Positions 24,718 through 37,737 of a DNA stretch of 64,000 nt are shown one piece after another. The notes beneath the pieces were generated by a model that worked only from the letters and a program-made list of their open reading frames with translations, was not told the origin of the DNA and did no database searches. Positions within the stretch are counted from its first letter, which is position 1, and each line of letters opens with the position of its first letter. This DNA is from Nyssa sinensis (Eukaryota > Streptophyta > Magnoliopsida > Cornales > Nyssaceae): positions 13,322,369-13,386,368 of the forward strand of contig CM018051.1 in the NCBI GenBank assembly GCA_008638375.1, read 5' to 3'. Position numbers and translations under genes: made by a program.

Positions 24718-27700
24718 CTATGCAGAATCTTCATCATTTGTGAATGTATTATCATCCAAATGCTGACCATTATATGGTTTCACTTGTGGTTCTGTCATGT
24801 GCTCTTTTGCTAGCACATCAAACACGTCTCTAGGTGTCATAATCACAACGATATGCCAATCTTTCTCCAATGAATCTTGCACATACCAGACTTGTTGTGC
24901 TTGTGACGCAAGAATGAAAAGTTCATCTCCCAATTGATTTTCTTTGTATAACAAATGTTTGAAGTTAACTAATGTGAACCCGAACTCATCTATCTTTCTT
25001 CCTGCATTGTTATCAATCTAATCACACTTAAATAACACAAATTTAAGATTATTTGTGTATCGAAGTTCAATAATGGTACTGTTAAAACTCCATAGAAACT
25101 GACATCCCCTTCGACTGGATTCCTATCTCTCGCACTTGCAAAATTAGTCATACTTGTATTCAACAAAACTCCACTATTTTGAGTTTTTCTTTTACTCTCA
25201 CGCTTTTTTGTTCGAAATCTGAATCCATTGATTACATATCCCGTATATCTCCTTCTCCACTGGTCAAGACTTGTAGATAATATTTCAACTTTAGGTGATA
25301 TTTGTGCATTACTTATTTGTCTCAGTTGCTTAACCTACATTTTTTTTGTAAAAAAAAAAAAAAAAAATTAGCATGACATGTCTGGCATACAAATTTCGTT
25401 ACGTATGAATATATCTATTTACATGATCCATAAACCAAATGTGAAATGTTTTATTATGAACATGACAACTTTGGTGTTCTTCTGCACGAGGCCTCTCATT
25501 CCTAAGCAATATAACGTGTTTCCTGTCAAGTTAATGTGTCAATAAATATTTACTCATATTATAATTCAATCATATTTTTATGAAATACAAGTGAGAGGTG
25601 ACTTACTCTCAAAATGAAGTGATTGCATCAAAGTTCATTAGCACATACTGATGTGCTTGAGCCCATGTGATATCATCAAGGAGAAATTATTTTCCATTCC
25701 CTAATCCTCGACCAGACTTGTTAGTTCCATCATAAGTTCCTAATTGGGCGGTTAGACTTAGTTTCAACATCCTCTAAATACCTTCCACAAAAATTCATGC
25801 ATTCTTCTACTAAATATCCCTCAACAATTGAGCTTCGGGATGAGCTCGATTACATACATATAACTTTAATATAAGTAGAAACCTAAAAGCACAATAAAAA
25901 TTTAAAAATCTTAAAAACATTATACAATTTATAAAATTCAATACAATAAATATAAAATTAAATACATTAAACATATTGCACCAGGTCCGGCAATTATTGC
26001 CTCCTCAACTAAATGGATAGGCAAATGCTCCAAAATATCAAAGAATGATAGCGAAAATATTTTCTCAAGATGGCAGAGTATGATTGCAATATGATCTTGA
26101 AGAGTTTGAAACTCTCTTGTAGTCATAACTTTAGAACACAAATGTCTGAAAAAATCGCATAATTCAATTACTACTTGACTCACATTCTTCGGCAATGATT
26201 TTTGTACTGCCAGGGGAAGTAATTGTTGCATCAAAATATAACAGTCATGGCTCTTAAGACCAGAAATTGTGTGATCTTTGAAATTCACACGCCGTGAAAT
26301 ATTCGATGCATAACCATCCGGAACCTTGACATTCTTTAGCACTTTACAAAAAATATATTTGTGTTGTTTGTCCATTGTGAAGCATGCAGCAGGTATATAC
26401 ACTTTGTCATTCCCTAACTGTTGGGGGTGCAACATTTTTTGAATACCCATAGGTTTAAGATCACGTTGAGCCTTTAGACTATCATTTGTTTTCCTAACAA
26501 CACCTAATAGTGTCCATAATATATTATCGCACACATTTCTTTCAATATGCATAACATCAAGATTGTGGCGGATTAGATTATGCTCCCAATATAGTAATTG
26601 ATAGAATATGCTCTTTTTTTTTTTTTTTTCCACTGTTTCTTCCAATTCAAAGGATCTTTATCATGTGTAATTTCTCTCATTTTTGTTCTTTTCTTCTTTT
26701 TAGGTTACTTAACTTTTCCATATTTTGTTATCACACCATGTAATTGTTTTAATATCTAGTCCCAGATAATCGTTTGGGTTGAACTTGCATCTCTTGCATG
26801 GCATCAAAAGATATTCTATCTTTTCAAAATTTATGGTTTGGTTTTAAAATCTTCGATGACCGTATGGAACAAAACTTACTACAATGAAACAACCATTCAG
26901 ATCGAGTGTCTTTGTTGCAACAAGGACATGTATATCTACCTTTTGTGCCCCATTCCGACAAGTTTGCATATGCTAGGAAGTTACTTATTGTCCATAACAA
27001 TGCTACATGCATGCGAAAATATCTGATTTGTCGATGCATCATAAGTGAGTACACCATCCACCCATAATTCATTCAGTTTTTCTATCAACAATTGTAAATA
27101 CACATCAATGTTATTACTAGGAGAATGAGGCCCATCAATTAGCACATATAAGATAAAAAATGGTTGCTTCATGCACATTCATAGTGGTAAGTTGTATAGC
27201 ATTAACATAACAAGCCACGTGCTATGAGCAATGGCCATTGTCCTAAACGGATTGAATCCATCAACTGCTAGCTCAAGTATAACATTACAACTGTCATATG
27301 CAAACACTGGGTTTTGCTCATCAAATTTCTTCCAAGCAAGGGAATCAGTAGAATGCCTTAATACACCATCATCGGTGTGTCCCTTTGCATGCCATTTCAT
27401 GAGAGAAGTTGTTTTTGATGACATAAATAACTTTTTGAGCCTCGGCTTCAAAGGAAAATACCTAACTTGTTCTGTAGCAACCTTTCTAGTTTCTTCAACA
27501 TATCTAGATGCATGACAATTTTTACATTCTGTCTTATCCTTCTTATTATTTCTATATATCATACAATCATTACGCCATGCATCAAACTTTTCATAAGTGA
27601 AGCCAAGGTCATCAATAATCATCTTAGCTTCATAAAATGACTTTGGTAATGTTACACCATTAGGAAAAGCTTCTTTCAACAACTCTAATACCATCGTGAA

Positions 27701-28209
27701 TGACTTGTCAGACCAAGAACACATCACTTTTATAACCATCAACTGGACAAGAAACGAAAGTGTTGTAAAACTTATTGTAACCCAGATATAGTTCGTACTC
27801 TGCATCTTTTAGAAGTTTAAAATATGCCTCAATTTCTATATCAGGACCTTCTATAGTTTGACTTAGCTCATCGTCAACAACATCATCCATGTTAGGAATC
27901 CCAAATGCATCATGTATCATTCTAACCATGTCATCACACATACTCAATTCTGAATTTGGTCTCCTTGCCACATCATTATCATGTCCATCAGTGCATAAAG
28001 GTTCACCGTGATAAATCTAATTTTTATAATTTCGAAGAAACCCATTTACAATTATATGCTCGTATGCAACTTTTTTTTTGAACAAGTTTGATATTCTGAC
28101 ACTTCTTACATAGACAATATATTTCTAACCCAGGAAGCTTATTAGCCATTGCAAAATTGAGAAATTTGTTGGCTCTTTTGACATATGACTCATCTAACCT
28201 ATATTCCAA
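24718..28209 (-). pseudogene. TnpD/tnp2-like transposase gene of the CACTA element, decayed
   Basis: The product would be the DDE-type transposase that cuts CACTA ends. Ordered blocks on the - strand: transposon-associated N-terminal domain 'LDESYVKRANKFLNFA' (28209-28024); the tnp2 domain with 'RYFPLKPRLKKLFMSSKT', 'MKWHAKGHTDDGVLRH' and 'LAVDGFNPFRTM' (27805-27179), continuing 'MCMKQPFFILYVLIDGP' (27178-26824); 'NLDVMHIERNVCDNIL', then a DUF4218-like stretch 'SHDCYILMQQLLPLAVQ' to 'FFDILEHLPIHLVEEA' (26645-25938); then a DUF4216-like stretch 'GYVINGFRFRTKKRESKR' (about 25250) to 'WHIVVIMTPRDVFDVLA' (24954-24718). A stop replaces Trp at about 27176 in 'NLPL*MCMKQPF', and a homopolymer near 28070 breaks the N-terminal frame. 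Some gaps may be introns. Confidence 0.85.
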
Positions 28210-28500
28210 ATTCGATCCAACTCTTTTCCATAGGTTTGTTTATTCAACTATTATCACCTTGAAGTATAACAAATATATACTTAATTAACAAAAAATAAGA
28301 GAATTTGCTATCACTAAAATCAAATATAAAATATTCAATTCTTATTTGTAATGCATACATGATGAATCCTATTTCCTTCGACTCCATTCTAATAGGTGAA
28401 GGTGTTCCTATCCCATTCAGGAATGTACAATCCACATTGTATTCAATAGCTTTTGCTTTTCTTCATATCAAAAAAATTTCGGACAGCATCTCCCCTTAGT

Positions 28501-28592
28501 TTCTCCAAGTACATGACTTATATTAGTCACACGCACTTTGAGCTTGACAATTATAATGTGCGTGTAACTAATCTATGTATGTACCCGGAGAA
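28501..28592. repeat. Imperfect inverted repeat, arms about 34 bp
   Basis: TCTCCAAGTACATGACTTAT...CACACGCA is followed after about 21 bp by its near complement TGCGTGTAACTAATC...CCCGGAGA. It could fold as a hairpin. It lies in the 5' part of the CACTA element, upstream of the tnp2-like frame. Confidence 0.7.
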
Positions 28593-29274
28593 CAATAGGA
28601 ATGCTTGACTATTTTTTTTAATACATAACGAAGTAGAAGTTACTGACTACAATGCAGATGGTGCATTCCCAAACTTGTCCAAATTGGGACAATTCGAGAA
28701 TCGTTTACAGACAAACAATTTTTATCACCAAGAGTACATAGTAGTTGTTAACTTCAATTAATTCTGTCACAAAATAATAATTCATAGTTAACTACTAAGT
28801 ACTACAGAAGTGATAGTGGCATTGCATGTCCACCATCGATTCTTGAACGGGTCTAAGGTTTAATGAATGTATGAATGCATCAATTAAAAATTATAGAATA
28901 AAATTAAACTACTGATCAAGAAATAATCATAAAAATCATTTCAAAAGGCTCGGCAAAAAACGTACTTGTTAGTTGATTTCAAAAGGCTCATTCCAAAAGT
29001 AAATGCAAAACCTCATATCAAATAAATAAATAAAGAATAGGAAAGCAGCCATATACAATCACATGACAGTAAAAAAAATAAGAAACATTACTTTGAAAGC
29101 ATTATTTACATGCTTCAGACCAAAGGGGAATTTGAGAAGTTTTCCCAACATCAATTCTTATCTATTCCCATTCAATCAAAAGTTCATTGCATAACCACCA
29201 TAAACTCATATACTATACAAATGCAACATATAAATTATAATACAATTTAAGAGGAGAAAAAACATGCCTACAAG

Positions 29275-29610
29275 CGAGGGGAAGAGAGGGATATATACCT
29301 CTGATGGTCTGAACAATAATGTAGTCCTGGTGAAGCAAACTCGATGTCCTTGTAGCAAAATCGGTGATGGGTTGCGCCGTTCCCGTTCTGGCTGTTGCCG
29401 TTCTGGTAGTGGTTTCAGATAATATATATATATATATATATATATATAAACACATAAATATATGGGGTTGGCCGTTGGCAAGGGGAAGAGAGGGATACCT
29501 TTGATTGTCTGAACTGTACTGTAGTCCCCAGAAAAGCAAGCTCAACTTGCAGCAAAATCGATGATGGGTATTGCGTCGTTCCCATTTCTGCAGCAGGTAG
29601 TGGTGGTGTT
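29275..29610. repeat. Direct duplication in the CACTA 5' region, about 140-bp unit
   Basis: The segment from GGGGAAGAGAGGGATA through the AGCAAAATCG(G/A)TGATGGGT motif to GGTAGTGG is present at about 29277-29415 and again at about 29478-29605. A TA/ATAC stretch separates the copies. Frames through both copies remain partly open but are probably leader sequence. Confidence 0.75.
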
Positions 29611-29779
29611 GGTTGCGATGTGAAGAAGGTTTAGATTAGGGTTTTGAAGTTGTCTTTTGATGTGTGTACATGAAAAAGGCAAGTTCAGTGTATAACACGC
29701 TGATTGGGAGGGAATTCCTAACCATAACCTTTCGGTTCTTTCACATTTTTTTATAAAAAAATAATTAAACATTTAATGG

Positions 29780-30020
29780 CAATTACAATAACATGTCGTT
29801 ACTTAGTGATACTTAATCAAAACCATTGCTACTTAGCGGCAATTGCTAAACTTTGCCATTGTTTTTCATTAAAACGACTTCATTTTTTAGAAATAAGTGG
29901 CGATTATAGGAAACGCCACTCATTTACAGTAATTATTTTAAAGCGCCACTAAATAGTGGTGGTTATTTTCCATTGCCACTAATTCGTGGCGGTTTGTTAG
30001 AAGTGCCGCTAAGAATTCGT
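29780..30020. repeat. CACTA right subterminal repeat region
   Basis: The same motif family as at the left end (GTGGCG, GCCACT, GCCGCT), in both orientations. In En/Spm this side also contains the promoter; no clear TATA is assigned here. Confidence 0.7.
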
Positions 30021-30023
30021 CAC

Positions 30024-30046
30024 GAAAGGCCTATTTTCTTGTAATG
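30024..30046. repeat. CACTA terminal inverted repeat, right
   Basis: Its complement, CATTACAAGAAAATAGG(C)CTTTCG, pairs with the left end. The third base is T where the family has C. Confidence 0.85.
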
Positions 30047-30249
30047 GGCGTTGGATGCCAATGGTGGAGTGGATCTGTCCATGGGTGACGATGGTCTCCT
30101 CCGGTCATATTTTTTTGGAAAAACACTGTGTTTGGTAGAAGATTATAAGAGATGATCGAACTAGACAATGGCAGAGAATTAAATTGGTGGAAAGAAGCTC
30201 CGTGTTTTTGTAAGTGAAAAAGTGGGAGTAATTTTATCATTAGGAATAA

Positions 30250-33110
30250 AATAATGGTAACACCTCAACACTATTGGACTTAGAACCGCACAATTTAAAA
30301 ACTTAAGGACTTTTGGGATTAAAGTGTTTTACCCTTGGACTTTAGCTTCTAAACACTTATTTTGAGTGACCTTCACTAATTAACTCTATTCTTATTTGGT
30401 ATGATTGAGAATGCCTATTCCATGAAATGGACATTTCATTAAAAATAATTCCAAGCATTCATTTGGCCCAATTAAGTAATCCAATTCCATTATATGTCAT
30501 TTTTATTTCATATTTCATTCCATAAAATGACAATTCTATTCATACGTAAAAAAAATGACCTAAAATATTTGATTGATTAATTGATTCTAATTCATACATT
30601 GTAATACCTCCTCACTTCCTTTAAAAAAAAAAAAAAACTCCACTAATACTTTTTTCTAGAGACTACAATTTATTATTTAGGAGCCTAAGGCTATTTTCAA
30701 TCTCTTATTTTTGCAGGAACACGAGTTTTTCTTTTCTTCACATCTACAATTACTTCTGACTTAATAAAATGTTCTTCATGGTCAAGAACAACAGCGAATG
30801 ATGAAAAGAAAGAAATGGAAAAGGTTGTGGCTCAACTTCTTTCTTTGCAGAAATCTAAACAGTTAAATATACATAACAGCCCCATTTAACAAAGTACAAT
30901 CAAACCTCCTAATCCTATGATACAATACAAGGCATCTAGCACAGGTAGATCATGTATTAGGTGGGTTATAGTGACACATACAGATAGGGTCGCAAGAATG
31001 CATACATACGTGTGTGTGTGTGTGTGTGTAATAAACAAGAGTTAGAAGTCTTTTTTATTAGACCATTTTTTTTTGTATAAATTATTTACGAGATTGCCAC
31101 AGATGAAGTCACAAAAATACATACATACGTGAGTTTATATAATTTATATAATAAATGAAAGTTAATCATCTTTTTTATTGAACGATTTTATCTTTTATGT
31201 ATTAATTATTTATGAAATTATTATTTATTCATTTTTTTTTTAATGAACGTGATTATTTTTATTAATGAAATTCACGATATCCATGTTCCGTTTAATATAT
31301 ATACATACATGCGTGTGTGTCCTCTCATGTGAAAAGAATCCCCACTTGGTGGGCTATCACAAGCCACCCGTGAGGAGATAGATACGACATATATAAAGTT
31401 TATGTGTCTAAGTAGACTCCTCTTGAGCCTTTGGAAAATTAAAAAGGCGAGGAAAGTCAATTGAACGTGAAGTAGAAAGAGTTTCCTGCAATTAGAGAGT
31501 GCCACATAAATTATCATTTGATGACATCTGTGAATTTCTCTTTCCAAACAACTTCAAGTAAACATAGTTTTGAGAGCCACATGTTTTAGTTGTTGGTTAG
31601 AAGTTGGTACATTAAATTATGCAAATAGATATTGAGATTTCTCATTTAACAAGTCTTATTTAGTTTGTGAAGATTCAAATTAATTCTATCCCAAATCTTA
31701 TTTTATTTAGTTTTTAATGATAAAGAACCACCTAATTATTTCCCAAAAAAACAAAATTGAGAAAATTAAAAAGTTTCTAAATTAGAATTTTCACTTCTAA
31801 AAGATTAAAAGAAAAAAATTTTAATATAAAAAACTTAATTATTAACTTTCATTTTAACACCGTTAAAAAATATTACGATTAAATTAAAATAACATTTAAA
31901 AAAATACCAAAAAGTAAATCAAATAAATTCTTCAATCTAAAAAATTAATTACATTTTATGAAGTGAATTTTTTTAAGTCTTTTAGATAAATAAAAAATGT
32001 TCTGTTTTTTTATTATGTATTTAAGAATTTATTTTATGAATTATTTAGCATTTTTTAAAATATATCTTGAAGGTTATTTTAACCTAATCAGTAATATTTG
32101 TAACAGTGTTAAAATAAAAATTGATAATTGAAATTTTTTGTAACGAAAGTTTATTCTTTGAATATTTTAGATAAAAAAATTTATTATGAATTTTTTAGTT
32201 TCAAAAATTTATTTTAAGAGTTTTTTTTAGTATTTTTCCAAAAAAAAAACGAAGCATTCATACTGAAAATTATGATCAAGGATTACTTTACCAACCGCCA
32301 TCTACTTCAGAGATCCCTCCTGAAACATTTTTCCACCTAATTCTTTTCTAGTTTGGTCTCAAGAATGGAGCAAATTCCAAATATACACAATTTGTCCAAA
32401 AACATGCAAATTTATTAGAGGAGAGCATTCAAAGGCATAATTTCAGACTTTAGATACTTTACGACTCAGAAATTAACCATTTGGGTTAGCTCATGGGGTC
32501 CCAAATCTTACTGATTTATTAGGCCTATGTTTCGTAACGTCTTCTTTTCAAACACTTTTAATAAATAAATAAGTAATTTTCGTAATATTTTTTTTTTATA
32601 TTTTAAAAAGTAAAAGTTCATTAGGTTTCTCGAAAATAATGCATCTCAATATTAATTTTTTTACTGTATTTATTAAAATCATTTTAACAAATATAAATCA
32701 GATATAAAGACCATGGTAAGGTGGGGTGGAGGGACGGTGGTGAGGTGACAATGACAGTTGTGAGGGTGGTGGTGGGATGACGGCGATGGGACAGTGAATG
32801 AGACAAGGGCGGTGATTTTGGCGGCAATGACGATAGTGATAGCAGTAGTACAATATTTAGAACAAATAAAATATTAAAGTAAACTTTTTACTTAATTACT
32901 TTATTTGAAATTAAGAGGATTCACAATCAAATTAATGGATTTATTATAAGTATGATGAATTAAAAGACTTATCAATCAATCTAAAACCCAAAACATGGAA
33001 GAAGGGACAAATCCAATCACATCAATTAAATAATAGATAAATTGTTTTATCTTCCATGTCAAATAAGGCAAATTAATTTTTAAAAATGTCAAGTTTTCAT
33101 GCCTTATTCT
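30250..33110. other. Intergenic AT-rich sequence, no gene recognised
   Basis: No convincing gene is visible. Noted: a TG run at 31013-31029, several T/A homopolymers, and a local G-rich patch at 32710-32850 with many GGTGG/GATGG motifs on the + strand. Confidence 0.6.
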
Positions 33111-33472
33111 CCATATTATGATTTTAGTTTGTAAAAACCAAACTCTTTGAAAGAGAAATGCTATGATTAGATTCTTGCCTATTTAACTTATGCACGCGTA
33201 TATGATTCATCATGTATAAATTAAACATATGATTTGAATTGAATGAACAAGGACACTCGAATGTTTGTAGAATTACTGTTCCTTTTTAAAATAATCACAC
33301 GTTACCATATTCCATCAAAAGAAAGAAGAAAAAAAATTATCCTTGTAATGATTTCTCTTAGGAGGTCAAGTGTACGAAAGCTTTATTATCTTATTACTTG
33401 CAATTTAGAAATTATGCTAGCTAGCTACGTCAGCCCCAAATTTGTATGCTTTTAAAAACCTCCAATTAAACT

Positions 33473-33510
<38 letters not shown>

Positions 33511-33749
33511 CTTGTGTGTGTGTTTATTACTTTTGTTGGCTTATCAATTTAGGTCTATCAAATGGGACCCTCGTAGTCCCTAGGTCTTCGCAGTCTCCAT
33601 CAACACAGCGATATGGAGGGCGTTGGCCTGTGTTCACACAAAACAAGGGGAAAATTTTTGTATGACTGGACCAGTTTAATCATAATCTGATTTGCGAATT
33701 AGTTGTTTAAATTTAAGAAAAAATTATATAATAAATTTGTAACCCTTCA

Positions 33750-36700
33750 TTATCCTTTGATTTTCGTCGTCACACCATCTTCTACTGGCCGTCCATCATC
33801 TCAATCTAACTCTAGGATTCGTCTTTGCCAGTAGTGTAATTTTTGTGGTCGCACCATCGATGAATGTCGCAAAGTACAAGTATTATAAGCGGCAACAAGC
33901 TTCTCGACAGACAGTCATGGTCACTTCATCTACTCATTCCCAACAAACAGCTGCGCTTGCTTCCTCTACTTCCTCTGCTTCCTCTGCACCTGAGTCTTCC
34001 TCTCCATCCACTCCTCTCACTGCAGCTGACGTAACGGCTTTAACTCATCAGGTTTTGTCCCAATCATCCACTGCCTTGTCCAGTCACCCCAAGTAAATCT
34101 CAGTGGTTTATAGACTCTGTTTGCTGTAACCATATGACATCTGATTCCACCATCTTCTCTCATAAAATTGCTCTTTCTCCCAATCCTACAATATGCACTG
34201 CCAATAGATCTCATATGTCTGTTAGTCACGTAGGGTCTATTTCTACCTCTAATTTATCTGTCAGTGATACTTACCTTGTGCCTCAATTATCCTTAAATCT
34301 TCTTTCTGTTGGACAACTTTGTGAGTTAGGCCTTGATCTGAAATTTTCTAACAAGGGTGTTGATGTACAGGATTCACGGACGGGTCAGCTGTTTGGGACA
34401 GGCCATAAAGTTGGACGTCTTTTTGAGCTCACATCTCTACGGATTCCTTCTTCCAAAAACACTTCCATGGCTGCCATCACAATTACTTCCAGTTTGTGGC
34501 ACTCCCGGTTGGGTCATGCCTCACTTCCACGTGTCCAGTTCTTGGCTTCTCAGGGTTATTTAGGTCCAGTTAAATTTCAGTCATTTGATTATGTGTCATG
34601 TCATCTTAGAAAACAAACACATTTATCCTTTAATAAAAGTGACTCTTTTTCCGCAGCACCTTTTGACTAAGTTCGTTATGATATATGGGGTCTTGCCCCG
34701 ACACCGACTGAGGGGGGATCTCGTTATTTTGTTATCTTTGTGGATGATTACAGTCGTTATACTTGGATATATCTTTTGCAGCATAGGTTTGAACTCACCA
34801 CTATCTACCGGAATTTTCACAAAATGGTGCAAACTCAATTTTCTCGTACCATTAAAACTTTTCGCTTCAGATAATGCAATGGAATACAAGGATAAGTCAT
34901 TTCTTGCCCTTTTACAGCAGAATGGGACAGTCTCTCACCATTCTTAGTCCGTACACCTCACAACAAAATGGTCGAGCAGAACTGTAAACATTGCCACATT
35001 CTGGATACAGTACGAGCACTTCTCATCTCTGCCTCTCTTCCAGAACGTTTTTAGGGAGAAAGTTTCTCTTACTACTGTCTACACCATCAATCGTGTTCCC
35101 TCACCCACTATACACAATAAAATTCAGTTTGAGCTTCTCCATGGTATAGTTCCTAATTATTCATTAATTCGAGTTTTGGTTATGTCTGTTTTGTCACTCT
35201 TCCCTTACATGAACGCACCAAACTTGAGCCTCGATCCCGACTCTGCTGTCTTCTTAGGTTATGATCTCACTCAAAAGGGTTATCGTTGTTATGATCCCAT
35301 CGCTAAACGTCTTCTTATTTCTCGTCATGTAGAGTTCTGGGAACATAAGATGTTTACGAGTATTTCTGTTTTTCTACAGTCTTCTATCAAGTTATGCTCC
35401 TATCTTTACTGACCCCTCTATTGCTTTATTTCTTGACTCCTTTACAGAGATGCCAAGCTCCTCAGATGTTCCTTCTTCGCCTGTTTCAAAGTCATCTAAC
35501 ACGTCTGTTGATACTCTTGATCCATCAACTGCCTCCGAGCCTGTCCAAGTACCTGCACTTTGTCAATCCACTAGAGTAAAGAGCTCCTCCTTCTCATCTT
35601 CAAGATATTCATTGTTATTATGCTCTTGTTACCCTTCACGAAACCTCATAGTTATCAGTGAGGCTAGTGCTAACCCTCTTTAGCAGAAAGCTATGTCTGA
35701 TGAACTAGAAGCTCTCACTAAAACTCATACTTGGGACTTGGTGGATTTACCTCCTAGCAAGTCTGCAGTTGGATGTAAGTGGGTCTACAAAATCAAGACT
35801 CGGTCAGATGGATCAGTGGAACGCTACAAAGCTCAGTCTTGTTGCCAAGGGTTTCTCTCAAGAGTATGGTATTGACTATGAGGAGACTTTTGCCCCTCTT
35901 GCTCGTCTTACCTCTGTCCGCTCCTTGCTTGCCATTGTTGCTGTGCGTCATTGGTAACTATTTCAGATGGATGTCAAAAATGCATTCTTGAATTGTGATC
36001 TTGCTGAGGAAGTTTATATGTATCCTTCGGACCACTGGTGCTGGTATTATTCTTATTCTTCTTTATGTTGATGACACGATCATTACAGGCGATGATCTCT
36101 CTGGTATTCGAGATCTTCAGCACTTCTTGAGTCAGAATTTTGAGATGAAGGACTTGGGGCAACTTAACTACTTTCTGGGTCTTGAGGTTACATCTAGATC
36201 AGATGGTTATTATCTTTCTCAAGCTAAGTATGCATCTGACTTGCTTTCTAAGGCCGGCTTGATTGATAGCAAAACATACACTTCTCCGCTTGATCCTACT
36301 GCTCGGTTACTTTCTACTGATGGTGAATCTCTTCCTGATGCTACTCTGTATCGACAATTAGTCGATAGTCTCATCTATCTCACTGTTACTCGACCAGACA
36401 TTTCCTATGTTGTTCATCTGGTTAACCAGTTTATGAGTGCCCCTCGCTTTACCCACTATGCTGCTGTTCTTCGCATCTTATGGTATGTCAAGGGAACTCT
36501 GTTTCATGGCCTTCACTTTTCCTCTTGCTTATCTCTTGAGCTCCGCTCCTATTTCTGATGCTGATTGGGCTGGTGATCCTACCGATCGTCGCTCTACCAC
36601 GGGATACTATTTCTTACTTGGCATCTTTCTCATTTCTTGACGTAGTAAGAAGCAGACTGTTGTTGCCCGCTCTAGTACTGAGGCTGAGTATCGTGCCATT

Positions 36701-37019
36701 GCTGATACTACAGCTGAACCTTTGTGGTTACTGATGGCTTTTGATAGACATGGGTGCTCCTCAACTGACTAGTTCTCCTCTTTATTGTGATAATCAGAAC
36801 GCCATCCAGATTGCTCACAATGATGTCTTTCATGAGTGCACCAAACATATTGAAATTGATTGTCACTTCATTCGGCACCATCTTCAGCAGGGCACCTTGG
36901 ATCTTCGCTCTGTCTCGTCTAAAGATCAACTTGCCGATATTTTCACAAAGTCTCATCCTCCTGGTCGGCTCCATGATCTTGTTTCCAAACTCCAGTTGAC
37001 TTCGTCATCTCGAGTTTAA
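33750..37019 (+). pseudogene. Copia-A gag-pol remnant
   Basis: Order: gag zinc-knuckle region with a stop in place of Trp ('CQ*CNF', about 33825-33840); protease-like 'WFIDSVCCNHMTSD' (34105-34146); GAG-pre-integrase 'SLWHSRLGHASLPRVQFL'; integrase pieces; 'LDPDSAVFLGYDLTQKGYRC' (35230-35290); RT start '[20 protein letters not shown]'; RT pieces with YVDD at about 36068; and RNase H pieces to 37019. Stops, shifts and a loss of roughly 155-160 nt within RT (after about 36030, compared with Copia-C) make it non-functional. Confidence 0.85.
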
Positions 37020-37026
37020 GGGGGGA

Positions 37027-37199
37027 TGTTAGAATATTCTAGATTTCTGTTAGACTCTATTTCCATTTTGTCCCACATCGGATACACTCCCACATTGTAT
37101 TCTCATATTATACCTATAAATAGACCTCATATTGTACAGTTTTAAATACACAGAAATATATATATATATATCAATTATTTTCTCTTATTTATTTCTTCA
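37027..37199 (+). repeat. Copia-A 3' LTR
   Basis: Begins TGTTAGAATATTCTAGATTT directly after the polypurine tract and ends ATTTCTTCA. It contains a TATA-like CTATAAATAGACC near 37116. It matches the Copia-C LTRs. Confidence 0.85.
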
Positions 37200-37693
37200 A
37201 CCACATTTTACCAAACTCTTAAATATCTCGTAAATTATGAATATATAAAATTTGTAAGATAACATAAAATAATTATTTTACTAAATAATTACTCGACTTT
37301 AGGGAGAATTTTTTTTTTCTTTTCTATTGTCAAACGGTGATTGATTTGAAGATCAAAGTTTGATTCAAGTAGTACAAATACTCATTTTATGCAAATAGCA
37401 CGAGTTTAATTCTCATTTTTCACATTGTTGTATTAAAAATAAAAAGTATGATGGATTTGATTCACAAACTTGTAATCTATCCTCACATTTCTCTCTACAC
37501 AGAGACCACTCAAAAGCCTTTTATCACTTCCATGGAATCTGCCATCACAAGCTGCTTTTGTTCCCACATGCATAGTAATGAGCTCTGTTAGCTTCTAGCC
37601 CCAGCAAAAACAAGGTTCCTAAATTTCTCCAGTCCACTCAATACCGTTTGATCCTATCTTCTATTGGATTCTCTCTCTTTATCTCTCTATACT

Positions 37694-37737
<44 letters not shown>

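Larger units (their letters stand above)
20930..30046 (-). mobile_element. Complete CACTA (En/Spm) DNA transposon, 9.1 kb, TSD GGC
   Basis: The left end reads TACTACAAGAAAATAGGTCT and the right end, reverse-complemented, reads CATTACAAGAAAATAGGCCT. Both are one change away from the family's CACTACAAGAAAA end. GGC flanks both sides (20927-20929 and 30047-30049), and CACTA elements make 3-bp duplications. Subterminal zones at both ends are packed with GTGGC/GCCGC motifs. Inside, all on the - strand, lie a tnp2-type transposase region and a Transposase_24 (tnpA-type) region, in the usual order from the 30046 end. Both are broken by stops and shifts, so the copy is structurally complete but unlikely to be autonomous. 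Confidence 0.9.
20789..30082 (-). pseudogene. Short open frame (57 codons) split by the CACTA insertion
   Basis: Removing 20930-30046 and one copy of the GGC duplication leaves an ATG at 30082-30080 joined in frame to codons running down to TAA at 20791-20789. The - strand parts are 30082-30047 (MDRSTPPLASNA) and 20926-20789 (from TTIPHLCLSSLERG to 'FDPLSRKLSLVT'). I do not recognise the product. It may be a first exon or only a chance frame. About 240 bp further along the - strand is a strong donor-like AAG|GTAAGT (+ strand 20542-20547), which hints at a spliced gene. No upstream promoter signal is evident. Confidence 0.3.
33750..37199 (+). mobile_element. Copia-A: 5'-truncated Ty1-copia element with a 3' LTR
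   Basis: Homology to Copia-C begins near the end of gag at about 33750 and runs through protease, integrase, reverse transcriptase and RNase H to a polypurine tract (AAGGGGGGA at 37018-37026) and a 3' LTR (37027-37199, TGTTAG...TTCA). The 5' LTR and most of gag are missing. Copy 2 of the duplicated unit has no insertion at the matching place (about 51112-51122), so the element arrived after the duplication or was lost from the other copy. Confidence 0.85.

Noticed and set aside
32710..32850. G-rich patch considered as a G-quadruplex or coding island
   Set aside because: GG runs are mostly of length two or three with irregular spacing, and no sustained open frame matches a known protein.
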